From assembly GCA_016937345.1 (NCBI GenBank), contig JAFGWE010000024.1:56113-120112 (forward strand): a DNA stretch of 64,000 bases, in the 5' to 3' direction. The translations under genes were made by a program, and so were the position numbers. How positions within the stretch are numbered: position 1 is the stretch's first letter; each line of letters begins with the position of its first letter. The notes under the pieces were generated by a model that was not told where the DNA came from, made no database searches, and saw only the letters and a program-made list of their open reading frames with translations. Below are positions 1 through 8,564 of this stretch, one piece after another. Source of the stretch: Methanomicrobiaceae archaeon. GTDB taxonomy: Archaea; Halobacteriota; Methanomicrobia; Methanomicrobiales; Methanomicrobiaceae.

Positions 1-951
1 TGAAAGATTTTCCTGAAGAATTTTACCTGCAAACATCCCAAAATCAACAGGCTTTATGTATTTACCAATCTCATCCGCGATTCTTAAAGTTTTTAGAATT
101 GTTTCATCATTCCTGTCTTTCAGTGAGATTCCTACAACAAAAATTGCAGTCATTCTTTTTGAGAGTGAATCTCTATGAAGTCTTGCAAATTCAATTATTT
201 CAGGAAGTACTTTATTTTCATATATGGGAGTGCCGATTATCACCAGACTATATTTTCTGACATCATCAACATCCTGAATACGTTTAACTTCGGAATAAAT
301 ACCGTCATCCTGAAAAGAATTTTTAACAGACCAAGCTATATCGGCAGTAGAGCCGTGTCTTGTTGAATAAGTTATTAATACAGGTCTTGGCGGGCTGTTT
401 TCTGTTTTTGCTCCTTTTATTTTGCCGGTGGAAAATGGGACATTTACAGGTTTTGCATTATCTGAAGGGATTTTATTCTGCCTGTTTTTTTCTTCATTCA
501 TCATTTTTTCCGGTTTTTCTTTTATGGCAATAGCAGCAAATTTATCACCTGTGCTGGTTTTGCCCCATCCATATGCTGCAATACCTGAAAGGACTATAAG
601 ATCTGCAATGTAGGGGACGTCTTTTTTATCAAGTATTGTATCTTCCATTTGGGACTGTCGGATGGCAAGATTTTCTTCCAGTGATGGGGGAGCATTTGGA
701 ATGTTTTCCGGAGTTATTGAGACTATCTTTTTATCTTCCAGAAGCAGTATTCCTTCTTTTATCATCTGATATCCTATAACTACCTCCTGATTGTCCTCTT
801 TTTTTAACTTTATCTCTTCTTTTTCGTCGTCTAAATTAACTAAAGTGAATAATTCCTCTTCTCCCCTTCCAAAAAGAGCTCTTGGGGAGGAAAAGACTTC
901 ACCCTGTTTTTGAGAGAAATAACCCGAAAATTTTTCATAATTTGTATTCAT
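1..951 (-). CDS. Flavodoxin-domain protein with long N-terminal extension (partial, C-terminus cut by window)
   Basis: The reading frame opens with ATG at 951 and is still open at base 1, giving 317 codons without a stop, so the C-terminus lies outside the window. Residues 1 to about 185 form a charged domain I do not recognise, with a Lys/Glu-rich, proline-containing linker. From about residue 190 (PVLITYSTRHGSTADIA) a flavodoxin fold of the HemG/protoporphyrinogen-oxidase-like type begins: the S/T-rich FMN phosphate loop is followed by VIIGTPIYENKVLPEI and an FAGKI motif. It probably carries FMN and shuttles electrons in the cytoplasm, but its partner is unknown. A stand-alone flavodoxin with the same FAGKL-type motif lies 1 kb away at 1905-2405, which suggests related redox roles. 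The flavodoxin call is solid. The N-terminal domain is undefined. Confidence 0.8.
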   Translation of the reverse strand, partial: MNTNYEKFSGYFSQKQGEVFSSPRALFGRGEEELFTLVNLDDEKEEIKLKKEDNQEVVIGYQMIKEGILLLEDKKIVSITPENIPNAPPSLEENLAIRQSQMEDTILDKKDVPYIADLIVLSGIAAYGWGKTSTGDKFAAIAIKEKPEKMMNEEKNRQNKIPSDNAKPVNVPFSTGKIKGAKTENSPPRPVLITYSTRHGSTADIAWSVKNSFQDDGIYSEVKRIQDVDDVRKYSLVIIGTPIYENKVLPEIIEFARLHRDSLSKRMTAIFVVGISLKDRNDETILKTLRIADEIGKYIKPVDFGMFAGKILQENLS

Positions 952-1077
952 TATCAATGATCATCCCCTTTAGCATAGCTGTACATATAGGTTTTGGAAG
1001 TGATTAGTTTTTCACATACCCGGGTGACAATTTTTCCGGTTTTTTTCTAAAAATGGATTTTTTTAGATGCATTTTTT

Positions 1078-1821
1078 TTATTGCCTGACTGTTGCATCAG
1101 TATTTTCACCAAAAGGATTTGTCCTGATTGCAAGAGAGAAGAGATATGGATAACTGAATCTTAAGTATTTCATGTATTCTATCCATTCTTCTGCAAGCAG
1201 GCTGTAAACACGGTTAATATCTCCTGCGAGGTGATTTTTGTCTGTTTCCGGGCATGATTTCAGGTCTTTTCTGTTATGCAATTCTTCAGTCAGATGAAAT
1301 GTTGCCCTTAAAAGTTCTGTAAATTCTTCGTGTTCAAGAAGTACAGGATTTTCTAAAAGCCTTACTAAAAAGTCTTCTTTTTCAAGCAGGTACTTTTTTA
1401 GAATTTCCAGATCCATACTGCAGATATCTATCTTAAACTGATAATTTTTGATCTCTTTTTCAATTGTATCAAAATTTTCAGTTTTCCAGTTAGAGTTGAT
1501 TGCTAATTTATTTCTGATTGAATTTATGTTTGGATTGTGATCTGAAAAACATTTTAAGAGATTTGTTCCTGTGACACTGAAAAAAGTTCCAATTACCATA
1601 TTCATCTTTTCAAGGCGACTTTTTTTCTCGCGTGTATCCAGCATTCTGTGAATTACAAGTGTTACAAGCAGTACTTCTATTGGCACAAATGCAAGTTCAT
1701 GGAGTGCAAAAACCCCTATGTGGTGTAGATCTTCAAATATTAAATAATGAACCGTATATAAAATCAATGATGCAAGAATAAGAACAGATGCAAAGCTTAT
1801 AAGCCATTTTTTGTCATTCAT
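1078..1821 (-). CDS. Two-TM membrane protein with cytoplasmic helical domain, unknown function
   Basis: This 247-residue protein has two N-terminal hydrophobic segments (about residues 8-28 and 38-58), followed by a charged, Lys/Arg-rich junction (RMLDTREKKSRLEK) and a largely helical soluble domain of about 185 residues. The positive residues after the second segment favour a cytoplasmic C-terminal domain. I do not recognise the family. Similar two-TM proteins are usually annotated as hypothetical in methanogens. The start is ATG at 1821, with a good Shine-Dalgarno (AAGGAG) about 8 bases upstream. It lies between two flavodoxin-type genes on the same strand, but gaps of more than 80 bases on each side argue against a tight operon. 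Confidence 0.7.
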   Translation of the reverse strand: MNDKKWLISFASVLILASLILYTVHYLIFEDLHHIGVFALHELAFVPIEVLLVTLVIHRMLDTREKKSRLEKMNMVIGTFFSVTGTNLLKCFSDHNPNINSIRNKLAINSNWKTENFDTIEKEIKNYQFKIDICSMDLEILKKYLLEKEDFLVRLLENPVLLEHEEFTELLRATFHLTEELHNRKDLKSCPETDKNHLAGDINRVYSLLAEEWIEYMKYLRFSYPYLFSLAIRTNPFGENTDATVRQ

Positions 1822-1904
1822 GCAATATACTCCTTCTCATTAATTAAAATAATATATTCTCTGAAAACCTATTTTTGGATGTTCATTGATGTTTCTTGTC
1901 TGAA

Positions 1905-2405
1905 TTATAGATAATCAGACTCAATATTTTTGATCCATTTTTTTACAGCATCTAAATTCCGGAAGTCACCGCACTCTGGTTTTGCAAGAATAATTAGTTC
2001 TCTGTCAGAGTCACACAGACTATTTTCATCCAGTTTTCCTGCAAAAAGGCCTATTTCTTTTGGATTTACATATTGCTGTATTTCATCTGTTGCAAAAAGG
2101 GCTTTTCTTGTAGCATTCTCGTCTGGTGTATTAAGAGTAATTCCACAGGAGAAAACAAAAAGAGGCACCTTATTAAGATAATTTTTATGCATCTGCATAA
2201 AATCTCTTGCCTCGGGAAGCCATTTGCCCATCTGTATTGCACTGCCTGCAATTATAAAATCATAATTATCTATATCCTTAATATTAAGCATATTTTTAGA
2301 ATCAGCATCATAACCATCTTCCTTTAGGATTGCAGCGATAAACTCTGCAATTTCTTTAGTTGAATTATATCGTGTTGCAAAAGCTACCAGTATTTTTTTT
2401 TGCAT
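1905..2405 (-). CDS. Flavodoxin domain protein (HemG/menaquinone-dependent protoporphyrinogen oxidase-like)
   Basis: This is a 166-residue single-domain flavodoxin. The FMN phosphate-binding loop is near the N-terminus (residues about 8-17, FATRYNSTKEIA). Next come the second strand with FIIAGSAIQMGKW and the VFSCGITL strand, and then LFAGKLDE. Length and motifs match the flavodoxin_5/HemG-like family rather than classical short-chain flavodoxins. In methanogens without a standard haem pathway such proteins probably act as FMN electron carriers or reductases and not as true protoporphyrinogen oxidases. The start is ATG at 2405, with SD AGGTGAGG directly upstream. It is probably a single-gene unit. 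Confidence 0.85.
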   Translation of the reverse strand: MQKKILVAFATRYNSTKEIAEFIAAILKEDGYDADSKNMLNIKDIDNYDFIIAGSAIQMGKWLPEARDFMQMHKNYLNKVPLFVFSCGITLNTPDENATRKALFATDEIQQYVNPKEIGLFAGKLDENSLCDSDRELIILAKPECGDFRNLDAVKKWIKNIESDYL

Positions 2406-2532
2406 GGCCTCACCTTTTTATAATAATCTGTTTCCTGAATCATTTTTTTATTAATTTGAATCAAACGGCTTATTTTCTGTTATTATTACTATTGTGATAG
2501 TTATAAGTTATATTTTACCATATTTACTCTAT

Positions 2533-3192
2533 ATGAGAGCGAAAAAAAATCTCCGATTCAGAGTTGTTCTAACATTATTTTTGTGTGTAATTTTTTTCTT
2601 ATCTTCTGTATCAGGACTTGCTGTTTATTTAGGGGATACGGTTGAATTATCAGGCGGTGCAACAGCAGATTCTGTATATCTGTTTATTACCGGTCCAAAC
2701 CTTCCTTCTAACGGAGTGTCTCCTGATGACGTATCATCTGCTGTGGCAACAGGAGTGCCTTCTTCATTCACTAAGGTAAATGTCAACAACAACCGCTGGA
2801 AGTATAAATGGGATACAAATGCTGCCGGAGGGACACTCGATTATGGAAATTATGTTTTATATGCAGTCAATACACCATCCGGAAGAAATGATCTCTCAGG
2901 CAAAGAATATTCATATACTCAGATAACCCTGGTAAATCCTTCTGTTAGTACCTCTCTCTCACCTTCAGGTATAAATGATCAGAATACTGAAAATATTGTC
3001 ACAGAGGCTGCAGATATAAAAAAAAATGAACCAACACAGGTTGTAACAACAGTTCCTCCGGAGCAGGCAGATTACCAGGATATTACATCAATACCAAAAG
3101 AGACAAATAAGGCAGGTTTATACTCAGAAATTGTTATTTTAGCACTTTTCCTTTCATCAGTACTAATCATCAGAGCTCAAAAAGATAATTAA
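2533..3192 (+). CDS. Secreted/surface DUF3821-like protein with C-terminal membrane anchor
   Basis: An in-frame ATG exists at 2494, but the ATG at 2533 gives a proper signal peptide: basic RAKKNLRFR, a hydrophobic core, and a small-residue SVSGLA cleavage region. That makes 219 residues. The exported part (VYLGDTVELSGG, VYLFITGPNLPSNG, YGNYVLYAVN) resembles the DUF3821 surface proteins that are expanded in Methanomicrobiales. A Thr/Pro-rich stalk follows, and a hydrophobic helix near the C-terminus ends in basic residues (RAQKDN), which fits membrane anchoring. It is probably an envelope or S-layer-associated protein of unknown binding partner. I see no SD before 2533. Confidence 0.72.
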   Translation: MRAKKNLRFRVVLTLFLCVIFFLSSVSGLAVYLGDTVELSGGATADSVYLFITGPNLPSNGVSPDDVSSAVATGVPSSFTKVNVNNNRWKYKWDTNAAGGTLDYGNYVLYAVNTPSGRNDLSGKEYSYTQITLVNPSVSTSLSPSGINDQNTENIVTEAADIKKNEPTQVVTTVPPEQADYQDITSIPKETNKAGLYSEIVILALFLSSVLIIRAQKDN

Positions 3193-3223
3193 TTTTTAGC
3201 TCTTTTTATTAAAGGGAATTTAA

Positions 3224-3568
3224 ATGGCAAGGGAATTATCTGAAAGAGATATTGAAATATTTAGAAAGACAGCACCCGAGTATTCTCTTGATTTATGTCC
3301 GGGGTCGGGGAAATCTTTTCAGTCTGTATTACCCCCGCTTTTGAATCATATCTCCAAAAACACTGATGACTTTAAAGAGAGGCTTTCAAATATGTCGGAA
3401 AATGACTGGGAGTATCTTATAAGTTTAATACTGAGTGGTGAAGAAAGTGTCAGCTGTCTTTCCAGAGATGCACTGGAATCAGTCCTCTATTATGTAAGTA
3501 AAATCTCGCCTGATGACTCAAAACGGATTGAAATTATCTATGAGCTTTCATCCTGCGGGCTGATATAA
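3224..3568 (+). CDS. Small hypothetical helical protein
   Basis: This is a 114-residue, acidic, probably all-helical protein (MARELSERDIEIFRKTAPEY at the start). It has no membrane segment and no motif I recognise. The start is ATG at 3224, with a GGGA Shine-Dalgarno-like element about 6 bases upstream. The gene is 31 bases downstream of the surface-protein gene on the same strand and may be co-transcribed with it. An A7/T9 tract immediately after its stop looks like the shared terminator with the convergent gene. Codon use looks like that of its neighbours, so the gene is probably real, but no function can be assigned. Confidence 0.6.
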   Translation: MARELSERDIEIFRKTAPEYSLDLCPGSGKSFQSVLPPLLNHISKNTDDFKERLSNMSENDWEYLISLILSGEESVSCLSRDALESVLYYVSKISPDDSKRIEIIYELSSCGLI

Positions 3569-3573
3569 AAAAA

Positions 3574-3582
3574 TTTTTTTTT
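3574..3582. terminator. A7-T9 tract between convergent genes (bidirectional terminator)
   Basis: Seven A residues run into nine T residues between the stop of the plus-strand gene (3568) and the stop of the minus-strand DUF4013 gene (3593). Archaeal RNA polymerase terminates at oligo-T, and this tract gives a T-run to transcripts from either side. Confidence 0.6.
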
Positions 3583-3592
3583 GGTAAAAATT

Positions 3593-4231
3593 TCAGGCGC
3601 TGTCGTAGATAAGACTGACATACCTTGCTGTAAAGATTGCAATAACCGGTATGAGGATAAAGTAGATTATCTGACCGATTACCGGTATCATGTTGATAAC
3701 CATAACTATGATTGTAAGTACAATTCCCAGAACAAGAATCTTAATAAAGAAGTTTATCCATCCGATGCTCTTAATCTTTCCAAGGATTTCACCAAAATTG
3801 AATGCCTCTCCAAATTTACCTTCACGTGCAAATCTGACAACTGCAATTGTTGAAATAAGAGAGATTATTATCGTAACAATTAATGTGATAATAAATCCTA
3901 TTAACATAACACCAATTCCGGCCATAACTGCAGAAGGATCTCCTGAAAGCATTGCAAAGAATCCTGATCCCATTGTAAGCATTGCCACGATAATGATCGG
4001 AATAGAGTATATAATTCCAATAATCAGATACAATATACCGTCAATAAAGAGTTTTAACCAGTTTCCAAGTTCAGGTGCCGGTTTTTCGCCCCGCATAACC
4101 ATCAGTTCATATCCCATGAGAAGAGGGAATATAATGGTTGAAATAAGTAACAGAATCCATTTTACCCATTTCCCCCACACTGCCTCTTTTGCGTAGCCGA
4201 ATGAGTCGCTAAAAAGCATACCAATATCCAT
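3593..4231 (-). CDS. DUF4013 multi-pass membrane protein
   Basis: This is a 212-residue, very hydrophobic protein with about five to six transmembrane segments and few polar loops. The N-terminus (SFGYAKEAVWGKWVKW) and the repeated Gly/Ile-rich helices with Arg-containing cytoplasmic loops (VVRFAREGKFGEAFNF) are typical of DUF4013 membrane proteins, common in methanogens. The function is unknown. The start is ATG at 4231, with GGAGTGAT about 9 bases upstream. A second protein of similar architecture is encoded at 27963-28907. Confidence 0.78.
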   Translation of the reverse strand: MDIGMLFSDSFGYAKEAVWGKWVKWILLLISTIIFPLLMGYELMVMRGEKPAPELGNWLKLFIDGILYLIIGIIYSIPIIIVAMLTMGSGFFAMLSGDPSAVMAGIGVMLIGFIITLIVTIIISLISTIAVVRFAREGKFGEAFNFGEILGKIKSIGWINFFIKILVLGIVLTIIVMVINMIPVIGQIIYFILIPVIAIFTARYVSLIYDSA

Positions 4232-4351
4232 AATACCAAATCACTCCATCAGGAAATTAACACAATTTCCCTTAGATTTGTAGATTATATTTGATTATTT
4301 AAAAGGATATTGGTTTAAGAAGTTATAATTGGGATCTTGGGGCCGGATTTT

Positions 4352-4792
4352 TTAATTCTTTTTGTATTTGAATCCGTTTAAATCACATTGTGCATTGCAC
4401 AAATTCTCACCCGAGTCTATTACTCTGTAGGCATCTGCAAGAACAGATGCCTGGGCAAGTGATCCTGCAAGAAGGACAACTTCCAGTATTTCATCTTTTG
4501 TAGCTCCCCTGTTAAGTGCCGCACGCATATGGTATTCAGTACAGTGCCGGCAGTTTAATGCCGCACCAATTGCAAGGCTGATCAATTCAACATATTTTGG
4601 ATCAAGAGTACTTGTTTCTGTAACTGAAGTTTTATACAAAAGATGTGAAAGAAGTACTTCCGGTCTTTCTGCCATTCTCTTAAAGATTAGAGGAACAGAA
4701 CCGTCCTGTTGTTCTACCTTATTAAGCCATTCCTCAGTACTTTTTTTCTTGCCTTTATCAGCAATATCTCTCAGCATCTCTTCATAATTCAT
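4352..4792 (-). CDS. Carboxymuconolactone decarboxylase/AhpD-family protein
   Basis: This 146-residue protein carries the AhpD-type redox signature NCRHCTEYHMRAA (CxxC followed by His) in the centre of a helical CMD domain. Such proteins act as thioredoxin-like peroxide-defence partners or as gamma-carboxymuconolactone decarboxylases. In an anaerobic archaeon a thiol-disulfide (peroxidase-like) role is more likely than aromatic catabolism. Two extra cysteines near the C-terminus (LCNAQCDL) are unusual for AhpD and could form a second redox pair. The start is ATG at 4792. The gene lies just downstream of the MCR-activation operon on the same strand, but a 56-base gap follows mmp7. It could be read through from that operon. 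Confidence 0.82.
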   Translation of the reverse strand: MNYEEMLRDIADKGKKKSTEEWLNKVEQQDGSVPLIFKRMAERPEVLLSHLLYKTSVTETSTLDPKYVELISLAIGAALNCRHCTEYHMRAALNRGATKDEILEVVLLAGSLAQASVLADAYRVIDSGENLCNAQCDLNGFKYKKN

Positions 4793-4848
4793 TTAAAGCA
4801 CCTAAATATTCTTTGCTGAATATATTTGTATTTATTATTGTGGATGAA

Positions 4849-5790
4849 TCATACCATTATATTTGTTTCAGAAAATGGTTTTATCTTAATCCATATGTAA
4901 TTGCGCATTCTTGAGGGCAATATTTCCGCAACGTCGCCAACTGTGATATCTTCTTCAATCTTTATCGCGCGTACGTATTCTGAATAATCCTCATAAGGGA
5001 TTTTTAGTTTGAGACCGGTAATCTGCACTGTTACAGGCGTGGGGTGTGTCGAACTTTTTGTAATCTCCAGTTCATCGTCAATTACAGACATAAGTCTTGC
5101 AGGGGAAACTGAAAGAGGGTCTTTTGCAATTTCTTCACGTTTTTCACCAAGGACTTTTGAAATTTCAGTAATAAGTGCATCAAGGAATTCTATTTCGCCT
5201 TCCTGTTTTTTCATGCGATGTCCTTTTCTCCCTATACCTCCCACATATCCCTGAACCGGAGGATTTGCAGTCCTTTTTAAGGCTTCAACATCAGGACCGC
5301 CTGTTAGAATAATAGGTACATGAATTCCTCTTCTCAATGCCGGAAGTTTGTGCCTGATACACTCCTCAAAATTTCCAAGCAGAAATACCGCACAGTCATG
5401 TTCATTTATGACATCCCGTTCCTCAAAATTCAGATTGGCAATACGTTTCCCAAAGCCTCTTGAAAGGCCTATCATATTTGTTTTGGCACCTGAACGCCTC
5501 ATATATTCAGCAGCATCACAGGATGTATGTGGCAGATGGTGAATGTCAAGACTTGGTGAAACAACCGCAATCTCTGTTCCGACAAGAGGAGATTCAATAA
5601 CATCTCCTCCAAGCGGTCTGCCCATTTTTCTTATCAGCTCAATATCATCTTTTGGCACCAGGGACTGGAGAACGACATCCTGTGCAATAATATGCTTCTG
5701 TACGATGTATCCGCCGAGATCATCTATCAGATCAATTATTATATCATGCCTGTAAATGCCACCTTTGTAGGTTATGGGTACAAGAGTCAT
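4849..5790 (-). CDS. mmp7: Methanogenesis marker protein 7 (MCR activation complex subunit)
   Basis: At 313 residues it fits methanogenesis marker 7 (TIGR03274). Recognisable stretches include GGYIVQKHIIAQDVVLQ near the N-terminus, DIHHLPHTSCDAAEYMRR, and a Cys-containing central block (DCAVFLLGNFEECIR) that could serve metal clusters. Mmp7 is known as a component of the ATP-driven complex with McrC, Mmp3, Mmp17 and A2 that reduces nickel F430 in methyl-coenzyme M reductase. The start is ATG at 5790, with SD GGAGGT; mmp17 stops two bases before it. It is the last gene of the seven-gene operon. The order and the near-zero spacing support the assignment. Confidence 0.93.
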   Translation of the reverse strand: MTLVPITYKGGIYRHDIIIDLIDDLGGYIVQKHIIAQDVVLQSLVPKDDIELIRKMGRPLGGDVIESPLVGTEIAVVSPSLDIHHLPHTSCDAAEYMRRSGAKTNMIGLSRGFGKRIANLNFEERDVINEHDCAVFLLGNFEECIRHKLPALRRGIHVPIILTGGPDVEALKRTANPPVQGYVGGIGRKGHRMKKQEGEIEFLDALITEISKVLGEKREEIAKDPLSVSPARLMSVIDDELEITKSSTHPTPVTVQITGLKLKIPYEDYSEYVRAIKIEEDITVGDVAEILPSRMRNYIWIKIKPFSETNIMV

Positions 5791-5792
5791 TT

Positions 5793-6371
5793 TCAGACCT
5801 CCGATATTAGTTTAATTTTTTCTGCAACTATTGTATCTAAAATCCCTGGAGGAAGCGTATTTTCACTTGCAATGTAATAGAATCTTCCTTTATCTATCCA
5901 TTCCCGCCTGACTTTAAATCCTTCAGGTGCAATCCATTGCAGGGCATATATCAGATCCTTATACATTGATACACTGGGATCATAAACAATCATCTCTTCT
6001 ATTTCACTTACTCCGGTTAGTTCTGCGCTTATCACTACTGTGAATCTGTCGGGCTGTTCAATAAAATCGCGTCCGAATCTATCCCAGAGAACAGTGAGCA
6101 TCTGTGAGAGATATGTTTCATCAGAGATGTTTAGAATAATCTTTCCTTCTGATTCCATAACATTTGAAAAATCTCTGATTTTTACCATAGGTGGAAGTTT
6201 TCTGGTCTTTCCAACAGCAAGGAAGAATGGAAAATCAAGGTCTATATAAATATGAATTTTGCTGACTATTTTTATGAGGTCAAGATCCTGCAAAACGTCT
6301 GATGCAATCTCAAGATACGCTTTCCTGCCTGTCTCCTCGCGGCATTCAACCTCAAAATAATCAATTGCCAT
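5793..6371 (-). CDS. mmp17: Methanogenesis marker protein 17 (MCR activation complex subunit)
   Basis: This 192-residue protein matches methanogenesis marker 17 (TIGR03291) by size, by context between mmp15 and mmp7, and by motifs such as YFEVECREETGR at the N-terminus and LTVLWDRFGRDFIEQPDRF in the middle. It has few cysteines and no membrane segment. In the activation complex Mmp17 works with Mmp7, Mmp3, McrC and the A2 ATPase on methyl-coenzyme M reductase. The start is ATG at 6371, two bases after the mmp15 stop, so the pair is surely co-transcribed and probably translationally coupled. Confidence 0.92.
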   Translation of the reverse strand: MAIDYFEVECREETGRKAYLEIASDVLQDLDLIKIVSKIHIYIDLDFPFFLAVGKTRKLPPMVKIRDFSNVMESEGKIILNISDETYLSQMLTVLWDRFGRDFIEQPDRFTVVISAELTGVSEIEEMIVYDPSVSMYKDLIYALQWIAPEGFKVRREWIDKGRFYYIASENTLPPGILDTIVAEKIKLISEV

Positions 6372-6373
6372 AT

Positions 6374-7618
6374 TTATTTATCTCCGATAAATCCTGATGA
6401 TAACAGTGCTGAGCCTACCGACCCAATAAATTGCGAATATGGCGGAACTACTATCTCTGTCTGTAAAAGTCTGCCCATCTCTCTTACAAGACCCTCTATA
6501 AGTGATGTTCCGCCGACCATTATTACAGGCTCTTTTATATCGACTTCCTGCAGCTGCTGTTCAAATACCTGTTCTGCAACACTTCTGCATGCTGCTGCTG
6601 CAACATCTGCCTTGGAATGGCCTTCTGCAAGGGCGTTTACAAGACTCTGTGTTCCAAATACAATGCAGTAACTGTTCATCGGAACGTTTTTGGAAAAACC
6701 CTCCATTGCAAGAGGTCCCAGTTCAGTAATCTCAATACCAAGACGTTTTGCAGTCATCTCCAGAAAACGCCCTGATGCACCGGCACATATACCACCCATC
6801 GTAAATGTTCCCGGAATCCCGTCCTGTACTGATATCGCTTTGTTATCCATTCCGCCAATATCGATGACTGTAGCCTCGCCATGTTGCTGTCCTGCCAGAT
6901 AAACCGCTCCTTTTGAGTTGACAGTCAGTTCTTCCTGAATAAGATCGGCTTTGAACTTATCGCCGATTAAGTATCTCCCATATCCTGTGGTTCCGATTGC
7001 TTCAATTTCAGAGAGCTTTATGCCGGCTTCTTCAAGCGCTGAAGTTATTACAGTCTCAGCACTGTCGATAACACCGGTTGTTGGTGTCCAGCCCGTTCCG
7101 ATTATTTCATCGTTCTTCATAACAACAGCCTTTGTTGTTGATGAACCGGAATCAACACCAAGGGTTAAACCTACCTGTTTTTCACGTGCCAGAAGAGCTC
7201 TTCTTTTTGCAATTGTCGTCAGTGCCTCCATTCTTGTAAGAAGAGTTCCTGCTTTTGTTCTTTCAGTAAAGGAGTAACTTACAACCGGAAGAGAGGAATT
7301 ATTAAGAATATATCTCCGAAGCTCGTTTCTTACAATCGCAGCTTCAGAACATCTGAAACAGGTTGCGATAAATACCGCATCAGCCTCAACTGAACCATCA
7401 ACAAGTGCTTTTGCTCTTGCAATTGCAAGTTTTAAATCTGCAGACTTTGCTTCAAGACCAAAATCAAGATAGGCTTTTTTGATATCAGCAAGGGCTACGT
7501 CAGGGAAAAACATCTCCGCGTTGACCATTGCTGCTGCCTCATAAATCTCTTTTTGAACTCCGCTGTGTTCGGGTCCGCAGGAAAGCTGGGCGACTCTTAC
7601 AGGCTGTTCCCCGTTCAT
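6374..7618 (-). CDS. mmp15: Methanogenesis marker protein 15 (BadF/BcrAD-type ATPase activator)
   Basis: This 414-residue protein has an N-terminal domain of about 135 residues with Cys-containing [12 protein letters not shown], followed by an ASKHA-fold ATPase of the 2-hydroxyacyl-CoA dehydratase activator type. The phosphate-1 motif [10 protein letters not shown] is at 144-153. The [12 protein letters not shown] segment holds Cys268, the position that in HgdC-type activators binds a [4Fe-4S] cluster at the dimer interface. Such proteins couple ATP hydrolysis to low-potential electron transfer, which suits activation of F430 in MCR. It belongs to marker family TIGR03286. The start is ATG at 7618, with SD GGAGGTAT overlapping the end of mmp5. 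Confidence 0.93.
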   Translation of the reverse strand: MNGEQPVRVAQLSCGPEHSGVQKEIYEAAAMVNAEMFFPDVALADIKKAYLDFGLEAKSADLKLAIARAKALVDGSVEADAVFIATCFRCSEAAIVRNELRRYILNNSSLPVVSYSFTERTKAGTLLTRMEALTTIAKRRALLAREKQVGLTLGVDSGSSTTKAVVMKNDEIIGTGWTPTTGVIDSAETVITSALEEAGIKLSEIEAIGTTGYGRYLIGDKFKADLIQEELTVNSKGAVYLAGQQHGEATVIDIGGMDNKAISVQDGIPGTFTMGGICAGASGRFLEMTAKRLGIEITELGPLAMEGFSKNVPMNSYCIVFGTQSLVNALAEGHSKADVAAAACRSVAEQVFEQQLQEVDIKEPVIMVGGTSLIEGLVREMGRLLQTEIVVPPYSQFIGSVGSALLSSGFIGDK

Positions 7619-7620
7619 TT

Positions 7621-8088
7621 TTATACCTCCTTCCTATCACCAGATTTTTTCGTCAGACTATCCAGAAATTCTTTTATTGACTGTACAAATGCGAGTCCTT
7701 CCTCTTCATCTGATGGGTAATTGAGGTCAAGTACGGGTATCTCTTTTCGTTGTCTTACAGAAAATTTGACAAGCTCATTTGTCCTTGAACATCCCATGCA
7801 GCCAAATGCAAGATCCGAATCATTGATGATTATTGCAGCTTCTGCTTCTTCTATAAGAGGTCCGAAAAGTGCCATTCTCCCTCTTACTCCAGAAGGAACT
7901 TCAACAGCCGCATATTTGAGACCTTTTTTAGGATCTTCAGGTGTCATCTGAAGTGGCGGAGAATCAAGTCCAGGTGTTTGTATTCTTTCACGAATTGCAA
8001 TTGCCACACCCAGAGGTTCGTGCCCAAATCGCTCAACCATATCTGAGAGAATCAGGCTAGTGGATGGATAGATAAAAACCTTTGACAT
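7621..8088 (-). CDS. mmp5: Methanogenesis marker protein 5
   Basis: This 155-residue protein fits methanogenesis marker 5 (TIGR03271). It contains a Cys-rich motif [15 protein letters not shown] around residue 95, which could bind a metal or iron-sulfur cluster, and conserved [20 protein letters not shown] at the N-terminus. The biochemical role is not established. Conserved linkage with mmp6, mmp15, mmp17 and mmp7 suggests assembly or maturation of the MCR activation machinery. The start is ATG at 8088, three bases after the mmp6 stop. Confidence 0.92.
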   Translation of the reverse strand: MSKVFIYPSTSLILSDMVERFGHEPLGVAIAIRERIQTPGLDSPPLQMTPEDPKKGLKYAAVEVPSGVRGRMALFGPLIEEAEAAIIINDSDLAFGCMGCSRTNELVKFSVRQRKEIPVLDLNYPSDEEEGLAFVQSIKEFLDSLTKKSGDRKEV

Positions 8089-8091
8089 TTT

Positions 8092-8562
8092 TCAGGGCTC
8101 CTCTGAATTTATAGTCTTTAATAGTCTCTCTAAAGAGAGTTGTGATTTTTCCCTTCTTTTTATTGTTTCAATTATTGCAGCTTCTGCTTTTTCACCGGCA
8201 TTCATTTTTAAAAGACCTCGTGAGACAAATCTTATCAGACCCATCTCAAATTCATGGCCATAATATCCGGGTCGTGCTCCTCCCAGGTTTGCCCGGCACC
8301 GTCTTGGATCACCTGGAGGAAAACCCCTGTCTTTTACAAAAATATGCGCAGGGTCTGTCTTCCGCAGCTCATTTATAAGATTGGTAACCTCTGATGGTTC
8401 TCCTGTAACTTGAAGGCCGAAACAGGTTTCTTTGATCATAACCCCCTTTGAGATCTCATATGCTTTTATTGCAAGCTGCTGGGGAGTTGTATCGGGTGAT
8501 TCCACAAATACATACTTCGTAACTGTTCCTGAGAATTCGGGTTTATATTCTTTATTAGCCAA
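8092..8562 (-). CDS. mmp6: Methanogenesis marker protein 6
   Basis: This 156-residue protein fits methanogenesis marker 6 (TIGR03272). A recognisable block near the middle reads RGFPPGDPRRCRANLGGARPG, and the C-terminal third is helical and charged. Two cysteines (in ETCFGLQV and RRCRAN) are candidates for cluster or disulfide chemistry. Nothing is known of its catalytic role. It lies between mmp3 and mmp5, with two-base and three-base gaps. The start is ATG at 8562. Confidence 0.92.
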   Translation of the reverse strand: MANKEYKPEFSGTVTKYVFVESPDTTPQQLAIKAYEISKGVMIKETCFGLQVTGEPSEVTNLINELRKTDPAHIFVKDRGFPPGDPRRCRANLGGARPGYYGHEFEMGLIRFVSRGLLKMNAGEKAEAAIIETIKRREKSQLSLERLLKTINSEEP

Positions 8563-8564
8563 GA

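Noticed and set aside
3690..4196. 168-codon plus-strand open frame
   Set aside because: It is antisense to the DUF4013 membrane-protein gene. Its Ile/Pro/Thr-rich translation is the mirror of hydrophobic codons and has no family character.
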